DNA from: Bacteroidota bacterium
GTDB lineage: Bacteria > Bacteroidota > Bacteroidia > Chitinophagales > Saprospiraceae
Direction of reading: 5' to 3'
NCBI GenBank assembly: GCA_017858735.1
Contig: JAFMBH010000030.1
Location: 1 to 39,993, forward strand
Length of the DNA: 39,993 bases
In this document: one piece after another, positions 8,258-17,644 of the stretch
How positions within the stretch are numbered: the stretch's first letter is position 1
Layout of the letters: every line of letters begins with the position of its first letter
Program-made: the position numbers and the translations under genes
The notes under the pieces: model-generated
The model's input: only the letters and a program-made list of their open reading frames with translations
Told to the model about the DNA's origin: nothing
The model's database searches: none

Positions 8258-10408
8258 TTAATTCACCTTATCTTTAATCATTAGATTTAACAAAGTACTG
8301 GCAGCATGGGCAATTTTAGTCCCTGGTCCAAATATGGCGCTTACTCCAGCTTGGTATAAAAAATCATAATCGGCTGGAGGAATTACCCCCCCAACAATAA
8401 CTTTAATATCAGATCGACCGAATAAAGCAAGAGCTGCAATCGTATCTGGAACAAGTGTTTTATGCCCAGCGGCGAGAGATGAAATGCCTAAAATATGAAC
8501 ATCATTTTCAACGGCTTGCCGGGCAGCTTCCTGTGGTGTTTGGAACAACGGACCTAAATCGACATCAAAGCCAACGTCAGCGAAACTAGTGGCAATAATT
8601 TTTGCTCCCCTATCGTGACCATCCTGCCCCAGTTTAGCAATCAGAATTCTTGGTCGTCGGCCATCTAATGCTTCCCATTGGTCAGAAAGCTCCATAGCAT
8701 GAATAAAATCGGCATCCATAGCGAGTTCTTTTCCATAAACACCAGAAATAGTATGATTTACGGGTTTATACCTACCAAAAACCTTTTCAAGAGCATAAGA
8801 TATTTCACCTAAGGTACCTCTAAGTCTGGCGACTTTAACGGCACCCTCCAATAAATTTCCTTTTCCCGAAATGGCTATCTGTTCAAGTTCCTCTAACGCT
8901 ATTTCAAGCGCTTGATTATTCCTATTAGCTTTAACTTTATGAAGTCTTTCTATTTGAATATCGCGAACCTTTTGGGTATCGACATCTAACAAATTGATTA
9001 ACGGAACATTTTCGGATGGAAAAATATTCACCCCAACGATTTTATCCTTACCTGTATCAATGCTACCTTGTTTTTTAGCTGCCGCCTCTTCAATTCTCAT
9101 TTTGGGTAAACCCTGGGCAATAGCTTTTGTCATTCCACCCAGCGCTTCAACTTCCTCAATTAAAGTTAATGCTTTAACCACTAGGTCATGAGTGAGAGAT
9201 TCTACGTAATATGAACCAGCGAAAGGGTCAACGGCTTGAGTAATTCCCGCTTCCTTTTGAAGATAAATCTGAGTATCTCTGGCTATTTTAGCGGAAAACT
9301 CAGAAGGTAATGCCATTGCCTCATCCAAGGAATTGGTATGTAAGGACTGTGTTCCACCAAAAACAGCAGACAAAGCCTCTATGGTAGTTCTACAAACATT
9401 ATTGAAGGGATCTTGTGCCGTTAGACTCCAACCCGACGTTTGGCAATGAGTTCTTAAAGATAAAGACTTAGCATTCTTCGGATTAAATTCACGCATTAAC
9501 TTGGCCCAAAGCAATCTCCCCGCTCTCAGTTTTGCGATTTCATTAAAATGCTGCATACCAATAGCCCAAAAGAAAGAAAGCCTGGGTGCAAACTCATCGA
9601 TTTCAAGGCCGGCTTTTAGTCCTGCACGAACATATTCCAGGCCATCAGCCAGTGTATAGGCAAGTTCCAGTTCAGCGGGTGCCCCTGCTTCGTGTAAATG
9701 ATAACCACTAATACTAATAGAGTTATAGCGAGGCATTTTCTTTGTTGTGTAGGCAAAAATATCTGAAATGATTCTAATGGAAGGCTCTGGCGGATAAATA
9801 AACGTATTTCGCACCATAAACTCCTTTAGTATATCATTTTGAATGGTTCCCTGAAGTTTTTCCGATGCTACGCCTTGTTCTTCCGCAGCCACAATATAAA
9901 AGGCCAGAATGGGAATAACTGCACCATTCATCGTCATAGAAACGGTCATTTCATCGAGAGGAATCTGATCAAATAAAATCTTCATATCCTCCACCGAATC
10001 AATGGCAACGCCTGCTTTACCAACATCGCCTTTTACTCGCTCATGATCGGAATCATAACCTCTATGCGTCGCTAAATCAAAAGCTACAGACAAGCCTTTT
10101 TGTCCCTGCGCCAAATTTCTCCGATAGAAAGCATTACTTTCCTCGGCGGTAGAAAATCCTGCATATTGTCTTATTGTCCAAGGCTTCTGAACATACATGG
10201 TTGCATGTGGACCACCCAAAAAAGGAGGTAATCCAGCGCAAAAACCTACATGACTTACCCCTTTAAGATCATCATTGGTAAAAACCCTTTTAGCGTTTTC
10301 TGTTGTATCATTTGATATAGAAGAACCATTCTCCAACGAAGGAAGAGGATACTCTGCAACCAAGTCGAAATCTAAAATATGAGATTCAAAATCAGGAGGT
10401 AAAGACAT
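8258..10408 (-). CDS. scpA: Methylmalonyl-CoA mutase, large (catalytic) subunit
   Basis: Adenosylcobalamin-dependent enzyme interconverting (R)-methylmalonyl-CoA and succinyl-CoA, in propionate and odd-chain/branched-chain catabolism or in propionate formation. 716 residues, full length. The catalytic TIM barrel starts with [18 protein letters not shown] and contains the substrate-pocket segment [11 protein letters not shown]. The C-terminal cobalamin domain carries DGHDRG (Asp596, His598, Gly601), the base-off His motif, then GISSLAAGH and GGVIPPADY. The usual partners (small subunit, MeaB-type GTPase, epimerase) are not beside it. The gene follows the DUF1080 gene by 13 bases and is probably read from the promoter at 11244-11273. 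Confidence 0.96.
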   Translation of the reverse strand: MSLPPDFESHILDFDLVAEYPLPSLENGSSISNDTTENAKRVFTNDDLKGVSHVGFCAGLPPFLGGPHATMYVQKPWTIRQYAGFSTAEESNAFYRRNLAQGQKGLSVAFDLATHRGYDSDHERVKGDVGKAGVAIDSVEDMKILFDQIPLDEMTVSMTMNGAVIPILAFYIVAAEEQGVASEKLQGTIQNDILKEFMVRNTFIYPPEPSIRIISDIFAYTTKKMPRYNSISISGYHLHEAGAPAELELAYTLADGLEYVRAGLKAGLEIDEFAPRLSFFWAIGMQHFNEIAKLRAGRLLWAKLMREFNPKNAKSLSLRTHCQTSGWSLTAQDPFNNVCRTTIEALSAVFGGTQSLHTNSLDEAMALPSEFSAKIARDTQIYLQKEAGITQAVDPFAGSYYVESLTHDLVVKALTLIEEVEALGGMTKAIAQGLPKMRIEEAAAKKQGSIDTGKDKIVGVNIFPSENVPLINLLDVDTQKVRDIQIERLHKVKANRNNQALEIALEELEQIAISGKGNLLEGAVKVARLRGTLGEISYALEKVFGRYKPVNHTISGVYGKELAMDADFIHAMELSDQWEALDGRRPRILIAKLGQDGHDRGAKIIATSFADVGFDVDLGPLFQTPQEAARQAVENDVHILGISSLAAGHKTLVPDTIAALALFGRSDIKVIVGGVIPPADYDFLYQAGVSAIFGPGTKIAHAASTLLNLMIKDKVN

Positions 10409-10421
10409 GGACGAAAAATAA

Positions 10422-11216
10422 TTAAAAATCGGTATTTGGTTTCTTTATATCCATTCTTTCAATCCAGATATTTTTATAAAGGACATCATGTCCTTCGGCC
10501 TGCAATTTCAATCCACCGGGAACATCTGTGATTCCCTTACCCATGTCGTTGCCACCATCGATGCCAGAATTTGGCCCACCCCATACTTGTTGGATAGGCC
10601 AATTTACATGCACCTTCTTACCATTAAAATAGACAGTCACTAAAGCTTTTTCTGTTAAAACACCATTTTTAAATCTGGCGGCTCTAAAATTTATATCATA
10701 AGCGTTCCATTTCCCAATACCCCTGTATTCTTTGTATGGCGAATCAGATTCATTTATAATGGCTGCCATGCCATGTTTTGTTGAATCTCCGTCCAGCACT
10801 TGAATTTCATATCTATTTTGAAGATAAACGCCACTATTCCCACCTGGATTAACTATTAGAAATTCAATATGTAATCTGAAATCACGATAAGCCTCCTTGG
10901 TAACTATATCTGCTGTTCCGTATTTTCCACCAGCGGCGGTAGGGTCGTTGGTATTTAATACTTTACCTGACCCTTGTGGATCATCGACCAGAAACCATTT
11001 TATGGGAAGCGTGGCGGCTAATCTTGGCCCTTGCCAATAAGTCCATTTTTCATCAAGCATTTGCCTGGTACCATCAAAGAGTACGACTGCCTTCGATGAA
11101 GGTTTGGCACCTACGTCGAGAGAGCCTGGTTTTTGTATCATTCCGTCCTGACCGAATAAGCCTATTTGAACCATTACCAAAACTGGTATTAGTAGAAAGC
11201 ATTTATTTTTCAACAT
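10422..11216 (-). CDS. Secreted DUF1080 (3-keto-disaccharide hydrolase-like) protein
   Basis: 264 residues with a signal peptide (about 1-22, ending near GLFGQ). The mature part is one DUF1080 domain, a concanavalin-like beta sandwich now associated with 3-keto-glycoside hydrolysis: [18 protein letters not shown] at the start, then [31 protein letters not shown] and the C-terminal [12 protein letters not shown]. Some members act on 3-keto-sugars; others are only binding modules, so the activity is inferred. Expected in the periplasm or outside. It is the first gene of a likely two-gene unit with methylmalonyl-CoA mutase, an odd metabolic pairing. Confidence 0.88.
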   Translation of the reverse strand: MLKNKCFLLIPVLVMVQIGLFGQDGMIQKPGSLDVGAKPSSKAVVLFDGTRQMLDEKWTYWQGPRLAATLPIKWFLVDDPQGSGKVLNTNDPTAAGGKYGTADIVTKEAYRDFRLHIEFLIVNPGGNSGVYLQNRYEIQVLDGDSTKHGMAAIINESDSPYKEYRGIGKWNAYDINFRAARFKNGVLTEKALVTVYFNGKKVHVNWPIQQVWGGPNSGIDGGNDMGKGITDVPGGLKLQAEGHDVLYKNIWIERMDIKKPNTDF

Positions 11217-11243
11217 AAGTTTTTTTTATTTATCGGAAAAATA

Positions 11244-11273
11244 CAAAAATAAATCGAATAGCAGTGGCCAAAA
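11244..11273 (-). promoter_or_regulatory. Bacteroidota-type promoter for the DUF1080-mutase unit
   Basis: On the minus strand, TTTTG (11273-11269) is followed after 17 bases by TATTTTTG (11251-11244), an exact TAnnTTTG match. A second TTG lies at spacing 23. Transcription would begin near 11237, giving a leader of about 20 bases before the ATG at 11216. Confidence 0.5.
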
Positions 11274-11280
11274 TCAATTA

Positions 11281-12057
11281 TTATGCAGAGGTTGCAAATA
11301 GCAAGGCGTTCATTTTTTCAGTATCTAAGGTAGGAGCAAATAAATGAGCTGAAACATTATCTTCATAGATTGAAATTTCCCATTCATCGGCAAAGTCCTT
11401 TGCTAAACCAGCCATTTTTGAGGCATAGAGGACCGATTTACCTTTGGACATTAAAAAGTCCATCACGGCAATACGAATTAACTCATTAGGCTGCTGGCTC
11501 AAACACTTTTTCCTTATATTTTCCGCTGTTTTTTTATTCCACTGCACAGATAATTTATGCGCTAAAGAAGCATGATTATTTATCATATCCGTTCTATAAT
11601 CTCCCCACTCCATAGTATTATTCTGTCTTTCGAAATAAGCAAAATGCATTTTTTCCGCCAATTCCTGATAGGACGTTCTGGACATAATACGGACTAATTG
11701 CAATATATTTAATACCTCTTTTTCCTCTAAAACAACTGCTTCAGATTCATATTTCATTATTTTTCTGGCTATTTCCATCTTATTTTTTGCGCCTGAATGC
11801 AAAACTATTTGCTTGGCTAAAGGCAAGGAAAGAAAATAATCTGTAACACCCTTCTGTTCCGAACGCAGCCTAACGCTAAAGTCTTTTAAAACAATAGGCC
11901 TTCTAATGTCATTATCAAATATGTAACTATCTTTTAACCATCGTTTTATGTGAATTGTGAACATGCCAGGATTAAAATCCAACAGATCATGCAATTCTGA
12001 AGCTGTTACAGCATAAGAACCTTTTCGGCTCTTATATAAGTTAAATTCTTTTGCCAT
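11281..12057 (-). CDS. AntA/AntB antirepressor-like protein
   Basis: 258 residues, no signal peptide or membrane segment. The first ~105 residues follow the layout of phage AntA/AntB antirepressors: AVTASELHDLLDF near 15-27, an aromatic and basic helix ending HIKRWLKDSYIF, then TDYFLSLPLAKQIVL, which parallels the DYxLTLDMAKELA segment of that family. The remainder is helical and has no motif known to me. No other phage gene is nearby, so it may be a domesticated chromosomal regulator; DNA or protein binding is inferred only. It has its own promoter at 12074-12105 and lies back to back with the RemB/Wzi-like gene. Confidence 0.6.
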   Translation of the reverse strand: MAKEFNLYKSRKGSYAVTASELHDLLDFNPGMFTIHIKRWLKDSYIFDNDIRRPIVLKDFSVRLRSEQKGVTDYFLSLPLAKQIVLHSGAKNKMEIARKIMKYESEAVVLEEKEVLNILQLVRIMSRTSYQELAEKMHFAYFERQNNTMEWGDYRTDMINNHASLAHKLSVQWNKKTAENIRKKCLSQQPNELIRIAVMDFLMSKGKSVLYASKMAGLAKDFADEWEISIYEDNVSAHLFAPTLDTEKMNALLFATSA

Positions 12058-12073
12058 TTCATTTAATTTGAAA

Positions 12074-12105
12074 CAAATATATACAATTTGTTTTAATTAT
12101 CAAAA
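12074..12105 (-). promoter_or_regulatory. Bacteroidota-type promoter for the AntA-like gene
   Basis: On the minus strand TTTTG (12105-12101) and TATATTTG (12081-12074) are separated by 19 bases, a close match to the TTG-N17-23-TAnnTTTG consensus. Transcription would begin about 12067, roughly 10 bases before the ATG at 12057. Confidence 0.6.
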
Positions 12106-12184
12106 TTTTTAAAACATTTTATTTAAAATAAATGTAAATTTGATTTTTTAATAATATCCTTTGATATTGCATTAAAATTCCTTT

Positions 12185-13876
12185 ATGCTAAGATGCTACT
12201 TCAAAGGTTGTCTAAGAATTTCTTTACTATTTGGTCTGACACTATATGTCCTTCCCATTTTCACCCAAGGTTTGCCTGTTCCCTTAGATAATCCTGGCAT
12301 TGAGTGGATTGAAAGACTCCAAATTAAGTCGGGTATTAGACTGTCATCCCATACCGCTTTAAAAAATTATCAGCGAAAAGCTATTTGGGATTTTACTAAA
12401 CAATTAGATTCCCTATCCGATTTGACCAAAGTAGATAAAGCTAATATAGCCTGGTTGAAAAATGACAATAATGATTGGGCAGACTCTACCTATACTAGTC
12501 CTGACAAAGGCATTTTTTCCTGGTTTTACCCCAGAAAATATCATGCCTTTGAGGTGAATACCCCTGATTTATCCATTAGATTAAATCCCATTCTTTATTT
12601 ACAAGCAGGGCCGATGGGAGAAAAATCGTATTTCTTTAATCAAAGAGGCGTTGATTTTCGAGCCAACCTTGATCGGTTTTATATTGCATTCACCTTGTTG
12701 GAAACGCAGGCATTATTCCCCTCTTTCATAGACCGTTTATATGGCCAATACGAGACTATTCCAGGTGCTCACTGGGTTAAAACGGAAGCTTACCCTGAAA
12801 TTATAGGCTTTCCCTACAGATATGATTTTCTCAATGGGAAAGGTATCTGGGGTGCCAACATAAGTAAATTTTTAAACGTAGAAATGGGCTTTGGCAACCA
12901 TAAAATTGGAAATGGGTATCGTTCCCTTTTACTCTCAGAAATAGCCACTTATTATCCATATCTGAAGTTAAACTGGCAAGTTTGGAAAATACATTTTCAA
13001 AATATTTATAGCCAGTTATCGGCTTCCTCCTCTAATCTTACCCGTGACAGACTCGTTCCCAGGAAATATTTCGCTTCTCATCACATAAGTATTGAACTAT
13101 TGCCAGGTTTGGAAGCAGGTTTATTTGAAAGTATTATTTTTTCCCGAGCCAACGGATTTGAGCTGACTTATCTTAATCCTTTTGCCTTATTTCGGGTAAC
13201 CGAAGGCTCTCTGGGAAGTCCTGACAATATTCTCATAGGCGGCGATTTCCGATGGAATCTGTTCAAATCTGTACAACTATATGGACAATTTATTTTTGAT
13301 GAATTTAGATTTGGCGAAGTTTTTGTAGAGAGAAGAGGCTGGTGGGGAAATAAATGGGGACTTCAGGGTGGTTTGAAATACATAGATTTCCTTGGCATTA
13401 AGCAACTTGATTTCCAATATGAATATAACGTAGTCAGACCTTATACTTATGCACAATATAGAGCTGACGACATTTCTTACACGCATCATGCTCAAATGTT
13501 GGCACATCCATTAGGTGCAAATTTCAAAGAGTCTCTTTTCAGAATGCAATATCAACCACACAAAAGAATTCACCTGGACGCTAAATATTTCCGTATCAAT
13601 AAAGGCCTGGATGAACAAAACCAGAATTATGGGGGAAATCCAATGGCCGATGGTAATAAAAGGCCGCAGGAATTTAATAATTTCATCGGACAGGGCTTGA
13701 ATACCGATATTAATATCATAGCATTAGATCTTCGCATTGCTTTAGGGCATCAGATATTTTGGGATTTCGGCTATTTTTCGAGAATTGAAAAACAAAGATC
13801 AAACCCATTACTTAAAGACGCATATTGGAGAACAGGAATTAGAATGAATGTTGGTACCTGGAAAACGGAATATTAA
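12185..13876 (+). CDS. RemB/Wzi-family outer-membrane beta-barrel protein
   Basis: 563 residues with an N-terminal signal peptide (about 1-29, ending FTQG). Many alternating aromatic strands indicate an outer-membrane barrel. The order LNPILYLQAG, FNQRGVDFRANL, GNHKIGNGYRSLLLSE and NIYSQL matches the Wzi capsule-assembly family, which in gliding Bacteroidota includes the motility protein RemB. Wzi anchors capsule to the cell surface in E. coli; RemB is needed for normal gliding in Flavobacterium johnsoniae. Which role applies here is not clear. The C-terminus ends in an aromatic barrel-type strand. The glucan phosphorylase starts 52 bases later on the same strand. Confidence 0.8.
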   Translation: MLRCYFKGCLRISLLFGLTLYVLPIFTQGLPVPLDNPGIEWIERLQIKSGIRLSSHTALKNYQRKAIWDFTKQLDSLSDLTKVDKANIAWLKNDNNDWADSTYTSPDKGIFSWFYPRKYHAFEVNTPDLSIRLNPILYLQAGPMGEKSYFFNQRGVDFRANLDRFYIAFTLLETQALFPSFIDRLYGQYETIPGAHWVKTEAYPEIIGFPYRYDFLNGKGIWGANISKFLNVEMGFGNHKIGNGYRSLLLSEIATYYPYLKLNWQVWKIHFQNIYSQLSASSSNLTRDRLVPRKYFASHHISIELLPGLEAGLFESIIFSRANGFELTYLNPFALFRVTEGSLGSPDNILIGGDFRWNLFKSVQLYGQFIFDEFRFGEVFVERRGWWGNKWGLQGGLKYIDFLGIKQLDFQYEYNVVRPYTYAQYRADDISYTHHAQMLAHPLGANFKESLFRMQYQPHKRIHLDAKYFRINKGLDEQNQNYGGNPMADGNKRPQEFNNFIGQGLNTDINIIALDLRIALGHQIFWDFGYFSRIEKQRSNPLLKDAYWRTGIRMNVGTWKTEY

Positions 13877-13928
13877 GTAAGAATTTCTATCTTCGCCTTT
13901 GTATTAAAGAATATATCAAAAAAATAGT

Positions 13929-15554
13929 ATGTCTTCCGAAAAAAATCCAAATGTAGCCTATTTCTGCATGGAATATGGCATAGACCAACGTTTTAAAGCT
14001 TACGCAGGAGGCTTGGGAATTTTGGCTGGTGATTATTTAAAAGGTGCTCACGATCACCAATATCCCATTATTGGTATTGGTATTCGTTGGAAACAAGGTT
14101 ATACCGAACAAAAAATTGATGCCTCAGGAAATGCTTATGATAGTTATCATAATTACAAATATGACTTTCTGGAAGATACCGGCATTACCGTTACAGTAGA
14201 TATTCGAAAGGTTAAGGTTAACTGTAAAGTATGGAAGTTAACCCAGTTTGGAAATGCAGATTTATATTTATTAGATACGGATATTCCTGATAATCATGAC
14301 TCATGGATTACAGGGCAGCTATATGGCTGGTTTGGAGAAGAGAGAATAGCCCAAGAAATTGTCCTTGGCATAGGGGGTATTAAAGCTATTAGAGCATTAG
14401 GCTTACCTATTGATATTTATCATTTTAACGAGGGTCATGCTTTATTTGCAGGTTTTGAACTGTTAAGAGAAAAAATGGAAGATGAAGGACTTAATTTTGA
14501 AAAAGCCGTTGAGGTGGTTAAAAAGGAAGTTGTTTTTACCACACACACTCCTATAGTGCAAGGCAATGAATCGCACCCAATAGATAAAATTATCTACATG
14601 GGAGCTAATCTTAACTTAACAAGAGCTCAATTAACCTTTTTAGGCGGCGGCGATCCGTTTAACATGACCATCGGTGCCCTCAGACTTTCAAAAATAGCCA
14701 ATGGTGTAGCGCAATTACATGGCGAAACATCTAATAAAATGTGGGCTGAAGTTGATAAAAGAGCGGAAATTCTGGCTATCACCAATGCCATTCATCTACC
14801 TACCTGGGTTGACAATGCGATGATTCGTGCCGCAGAAGATGGTTCTGATCTTTGGGAACCTCACTTACAAAATAAAAGGGCGCTCATTGATTTTATTGAA
14901 GCAAAGAATGGCGTTCGTCTCGATGAAGAAAAATTAATTATTGGTTTCTCCCGTCGTGCCGCACCCTATAAGAGGTCTGACTTTATATTTACAGATTTAA
15001 CTATCATAGAACCTTTGTTACTTGAGAAAAAATTTCAGATAGTATTCTCGGGTAAAGCTCATCCGCTGGATGATGTTGGCAAGTTAATCGTTAAAAATTT
15101 AGTGGCCATGTCCAGGAAATACCCAAAAGCAGTGGTTTTTCTTGAAAATTATGACATGTCAATAGGTAGAATGCTTACCCGTGGTTCAGATATCTGGTTA
15201 AACAACCCAAGAAGACCTTTAGAAGCGAGTGGAACATCTGGAATGAAAGCAGCGATGAATGGTGTATTAAATCTAAGTATTTTAGACGGATGGTGGCCCG
15301 AAGCTTGTGTACATGGTGTAACTGGATGGCAGTTTGGAGATGGTTTTGAACATGAAGAAGAGGAGATTCAGGACGCGCACGATTTGAAAGCACTGTACAA
15401 AGTATTGTTGGAAGAAGTTATTCCAACCTACTATGAAAATAAGTCAGCATGGATGGACATGATGCGTGAAAGCATCTTACAAACCAAAGAACCCTTTGCT
15501 GTAAAAAGAATGTTAGAAGAATATTATGAATTGCTCTATAAATTTGAAGCATAG
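13929..15554 (+). CDS. glgP: Alpha-glucan (glycogen) phosphorylase, short GT35 type
   Basis: Cytoplasmic GT35 phosphorylase that releases glucose 1-phosphate from glycogen or maltodextrin with phosphate, using pyridoxal phosphate. At 541 residues it belongs to the short bacterial/archaeal type rather than the ~800-residue type. It begins AYFCMEYGID with AGGLGILAGDYLKGA, has HFNEGHALFA, the sugar-binding GFSRRAAPYKRSD, and the cofactor site EASGTSGMKAAMNGVLNLS with the probable PLP lysine at 440. It is closed by a strong terminator. A polyphosphate-glucokinase-like gene is in the window at 29.6 kb, so both entry routes to glucose phosphates are represented. Confidence 0.94.
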   Translation: MSSEKNPNVAYFCMEYGIDQRFKAYAGGLGILAGDYLKGAHDHQYPIIGIGIRWKQGYTEQKIDASGNAYDSYHNYKYDFLEDTGITVTVDIRKVKVNCKVWKLTQFGNADLYLLDTDIPDNHDSWITGQLYGWFGEERIAQEIVLGIGGIKAIRALGLPIDIYHFNEGHALFAGFELLREKMEDEGLNFEKAVEVVKKEVVFTTHTPIVQGNESHPIDKIIYMGANLNLTRAQLTFLGGGDPFNMTIGALRLSKIANGVAQLHGETSNKMWAEVDKRAEILAITNAIHLPTWVDNAMIRAAEDGSDLWEPHLQNKRALIDFIEAKNGVRLDEEKLIIGFSRRAAPYKRSDFIFTDLTIIEPLLLEKKFQIVFSGKAHPLDDVGKLIVKNLVAMSRKYPKAVVFLENYDMSIGRMLTRGSDIWLNNPRRPLEASGTSGMKAAMNGVLNLSILDGWWPEACVHGVTGWQFGDGFEHEEEEIQDAHDLKALYKVLLEEVIPTYYENKSAWMDMMRESILQTKEPFAVKRMLEEYYELLYKFEA

Positions 15555-15592
15555 ATATCGCATTCAAGCCCAAAAGGGGTGAGCAAAAGCAG

Positions 15593-15628
15593 AAAGCCTT
15601 TACAGTACTGTAAGGGCTTTTTTTTTGT
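15593..15628 (+). terminator. Rho-independent terminator after glgP
   Basis: Stem AAAGCCTTTACA (15593-15604) with TGTAAGGGCTTT (15609-15620), one G-T pair, GTAC loop, then a run of eight or more T. It begins 39 bases after the phosphorylase stop. Confidence 0.9.
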
Positions 15629-15678
15629 CTAAAGGTGTGTTAGGGGATTTACGTCAATTATTTTCCAAAATGGGGTCT

Positions 15679-15712
15679 TTCAACAAAGATGTACTTATAT
15701 ATCTTTGTTGAA
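15679..15712. promoter_or_regulatory. Perfect palindrome upstream of a Crp/Fnr gene, candidate operator
   Basis: TTCAACAAAGAT (15679-15690) and ATCTTTGTTGAA (15701-15712) are perfect 12-bp inverted arms around 10 bases. The right arm covers TATCTTTG (15700-15707), an exact TAnnTTTG match, although no TTG stands at the right distance upstream. The dyad ends 16 bases before the ATG at 15729, so a bound dimer would block transcription of the regulator. Autoregulation is inferred. Confidence 0.55.
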
Positions 15713-15728
15713 TGTAATTCACTCAACA

Positions 15729-16298
15729 ATGGACATTTTGTACCAAAGGTTTATAGACCATTATTCCAGTAGTCAACAACTAACTGACCATACGAAAGCA
15801 GAAATTTGCAATCATTTGTCAATCTTACATTTGAATAAAAAGCATGTACTTATTAAAGAAATCCAACGGCACGATTTTGCTTATTTTGTCATAAAAGGGG
15901 CAGTGAGAAGTTATTTTCTGAAGGATGGGATTGAAGTGAATACCTGGTTTGCTTTAGAAAATGATATGGTTGGTTCATTACAAAATTTTAATGACAAGCC
16001 TTCGAAAGAAACCATTGAGCTGGTCGAAAATAGTACTCTAATCTCAATCAATATAAAAAAGCTAAAACCCTTAATGTTTTCAAATATTCAGATTTCCAAT
16101 TTCATCAATGCCGTAATTGAAGAGTACGCCCTATTTTTGGAGGAAAAGATTTACTTTTCTCAAATGATGAATTCAATTGATAAATATCTCATTTTATTAG
16201 ACAAAGAACCGCAACTTTTCCAACGAATACCATTAACATATATCGCTTCCTTTCTTGGCATTACCAGAGAAACATTGAGTCGATTGCGAGCAAAATGA
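15729..16298 (+). CDS. Crp/Fnr-family transcription regulator
   Basis: 189-residue regulator if it begins at the ATG at 15729. A TTG 24 bases upstream is in frame, but it lies inside the palindrome and -7 element, so the ATG is preferred. The cNMP-binding-like barrel covers about 25-115 (FAYFVIKGAVRSYFLKDGIEVNTWFALENDMVGS); the C-terminal helix-turn-helix is IPLTYIASFLGITRETLSRLR, ending almost at the C-terminus, as is common in the phylum. The ITRETLSR recognition helix keeps the Arg-Glu-x-x-x-Arg spacing of E. coli CRP. The acyltransferase-like gene follows 59 bases downstream and may be its target. Confidence 0.87.
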   Translation: MDILYQRFIDHYSSSQQLTDHTKAEICNHLSILHLNKKHVLIKEIQRHDFAYFVIKGAVRSYFLKDGIEVNTWFALENDMVGSLQNFNDKPSKETIELVENSTLISINIKKLKPLMFSNIQISNFINAVIEEYALFLEEKIYFSQMMNSIDKYLILLDKEPQLFQRIPLTYIASFLGITRETLSRLRAK

Positions 16299-16301
16299 TT
16301 T

Positions 16302-16317
16302 TGTGACATATATCAAA
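16302..16317 (+). promoter_or_regulatory. CRP-like binding site
   Basis: TGTGA-N6-TCAAA, one base from the E. coli CRP consensus TGTGA-N6-TCACA, 3 bases after the Crp/Fnr stop and 40 before the ATG at 16358. Just downstream is CATTTTTG (16340-16347), one base from TAnnTTTG. Chance occurrence in AT-rich DNA is possible. Confidence 0.3.
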
Positions 16318-16357
16318 TGAAATCATTTTTCAGCATCCCATTTTTGCAGTCTAAAAA

Positions 16358-17461
16358 ATGATACCAAAGATGAATGTAACCACGCAAACCAACCGACTTC
16401 TATCTATTGACCTTGCCAGAGGCATGGCCGTATTTTTTATGATTGCGGTTCATACACTTGAAGTTTTTGCAAACCCGGAAGTAAAAAATTCTATACTCGG
16501 ACAGATCATAGAATTCCTGGGAGGACCACCAGCCGCTCCTGTATTTATGACTTTGATGGGATTTTCATTTATCTACTCAAGAAAATCAGAATTAAAACCT
16601 AAACTTTTACGTGGGTTTAAAATATTTTTAACCGGATACATTTTAAATATCATAAGGGGGGTCATTCCATTTACCCTTTCTACTTATCTTAATATGGATA
16701 TTGCAAAAACATTTCAGATAGAGCAACTGAATGCGTACACCATTTTCACTATAGTAGATATTTTACAATTTGCTGGAATTGCCCTAATAATAATGGCAAT
16801 CATTCAAGCGCTTAACATTAATAAGTACCTTGTATTATTGTCAGCATTTGTAATTAGTATGATTTCGCCATTTCTTTGGGGAATAAAATTAGATATACCA
16901 ATAATAGACCAGGTATTAGAACTGATTTGGGGAGACCAGCCAATAGAATGTAGCTTTATTGCAAATAAAATCGCATTTCCTGTTTTCCCCTGGCTTACAT
17001 TTCCTCTATTAGGGATGTTTCTTGGAGAAACGGTAAAAAATTCAAATGATTCTAATAGAATATTTAAACACTTTGGTATTGCCGGAATATTAGTTTTATT
17101 GCTGGGCGTGGCCATTTCTTATCAAAATTTTGCATATCATTTCAATGACTATTATCATAGCCGTCAAGGTGCTATGTTATTTATGTGTGGGTTTGTACTA
17201 TTTTGGCTATATCTCAATACATTAATTTTAGACAATTTACCTGAGAATAGACTTTTTAAATTACTATTTAAATGGAGCAAAGGCGTGACAAATATTTACT
17301 TTGTTCAATGGATAATTATTATTTGGAGCATTGCCTTTTTTGGCATTAATAGTAGCTCATTTGCCACTACTGTTTTATTAATTTTGGTCTTCACGGCAGT
17401 ATCACATTATACCAACGAATGTATCATTTACCTTCAAAAAAAAGGATTTGTGAAGAGGTAG
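16358..17461 (+). CDS. Acyltransferase-like multispanning membrane protein (DUF1624/HGSNAT-like)
   Basis: 367 residues with about ten hydrophobic segments. The N-terminus RLLSIDLARGMAVFFMIAVHTLEV is the hallmark of the DUF1624/heparan-glucosaminide-acetyltransferase and related acyltransferase families, in which the histidine at the end of the first helix is the likely catalytic or acyl-carrying residue. A short loop with GGPPAAPVFMTLMGFSFIYS follows. Such proteins are thought to move acyl groups across the inner membrane onto sugars or other acceptors; the acceptor is unknown. ATGs at 16358 and 16370 are both possible starts. The upstream CRP-like site suggests control by the adjacent regulator. 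Confidence 0.8.
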   Translation: MIPKMNVTTQTNRLLSIDLARGMAVFFMIAVHTLEVFANPEVKNSILGQIIEFLGGPPAAPVFMTLMGFSFIYSRKSELKPKLLRGFKIFLTGYILNIIRGVIPFTLSTYLNMDIAKTFQIEQLNAYTIFTIVDILQFAGIALIIMAIIQALNINKYLVLLSAFVISMISPFLWGIKLDIPIIDQVLELIWGDQPIECSFIANKIAFPVFPWLTFPLLGMFLGETVKNSNDSNRIFKHFGIAGILVLLLGVAISYQNFAYHFNDYYHSRQGAMLFMCGFVLFWLYLNTLILDNLPENRLFKLLFKWSKGVTNIYFVQWIIIIWSIAFFGINSSSFATTVLLILVFTAVSHYTNECIIYLQKKGFVKR

Positions 17462-17644
17462 AATGATAATAAATAGCATATCGCCAAGGACTTTGAAGTT
17501 TTAATGGTAAACCTGGAAAAAGTTTAATCCTTTAAATTCCTGATAGTTACAAAATAAACCATTGCCTTATGTTTACAGCTTTTTTTCTAAGGAAAGTAAA
17601 TATTAAGCATTTTAAACTTTATTTCTAACTTCAACTCATTAAAA
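17462..17644. other. Non-coding stretch, nothing recognised
   Basis: AT-rich spacer between the acyltransferase-like gene and the truncated small gene. I see no hairpin terminator, full promoter match, RNA gene or plausible reading frame here. The whole gap to 17951 otherwise holds the gene fragment at 17645 and the half-site cluster at 17874. Confidence 0.5.

Noticed and set aside
12135-12142. TAAATTTG as a promoter for the RemB/Wzi-like gene
   Set aside because: Exact match to the -7 element, but no TTG occurs at a suitable distance upstream.
15705-15728. TTG start for the Crp/Fnr gene at 15.7 kb
   Set aside because: It would lie inside the palindrome and the -7 element; the ATG at 15729 gives a standard N-terminus.
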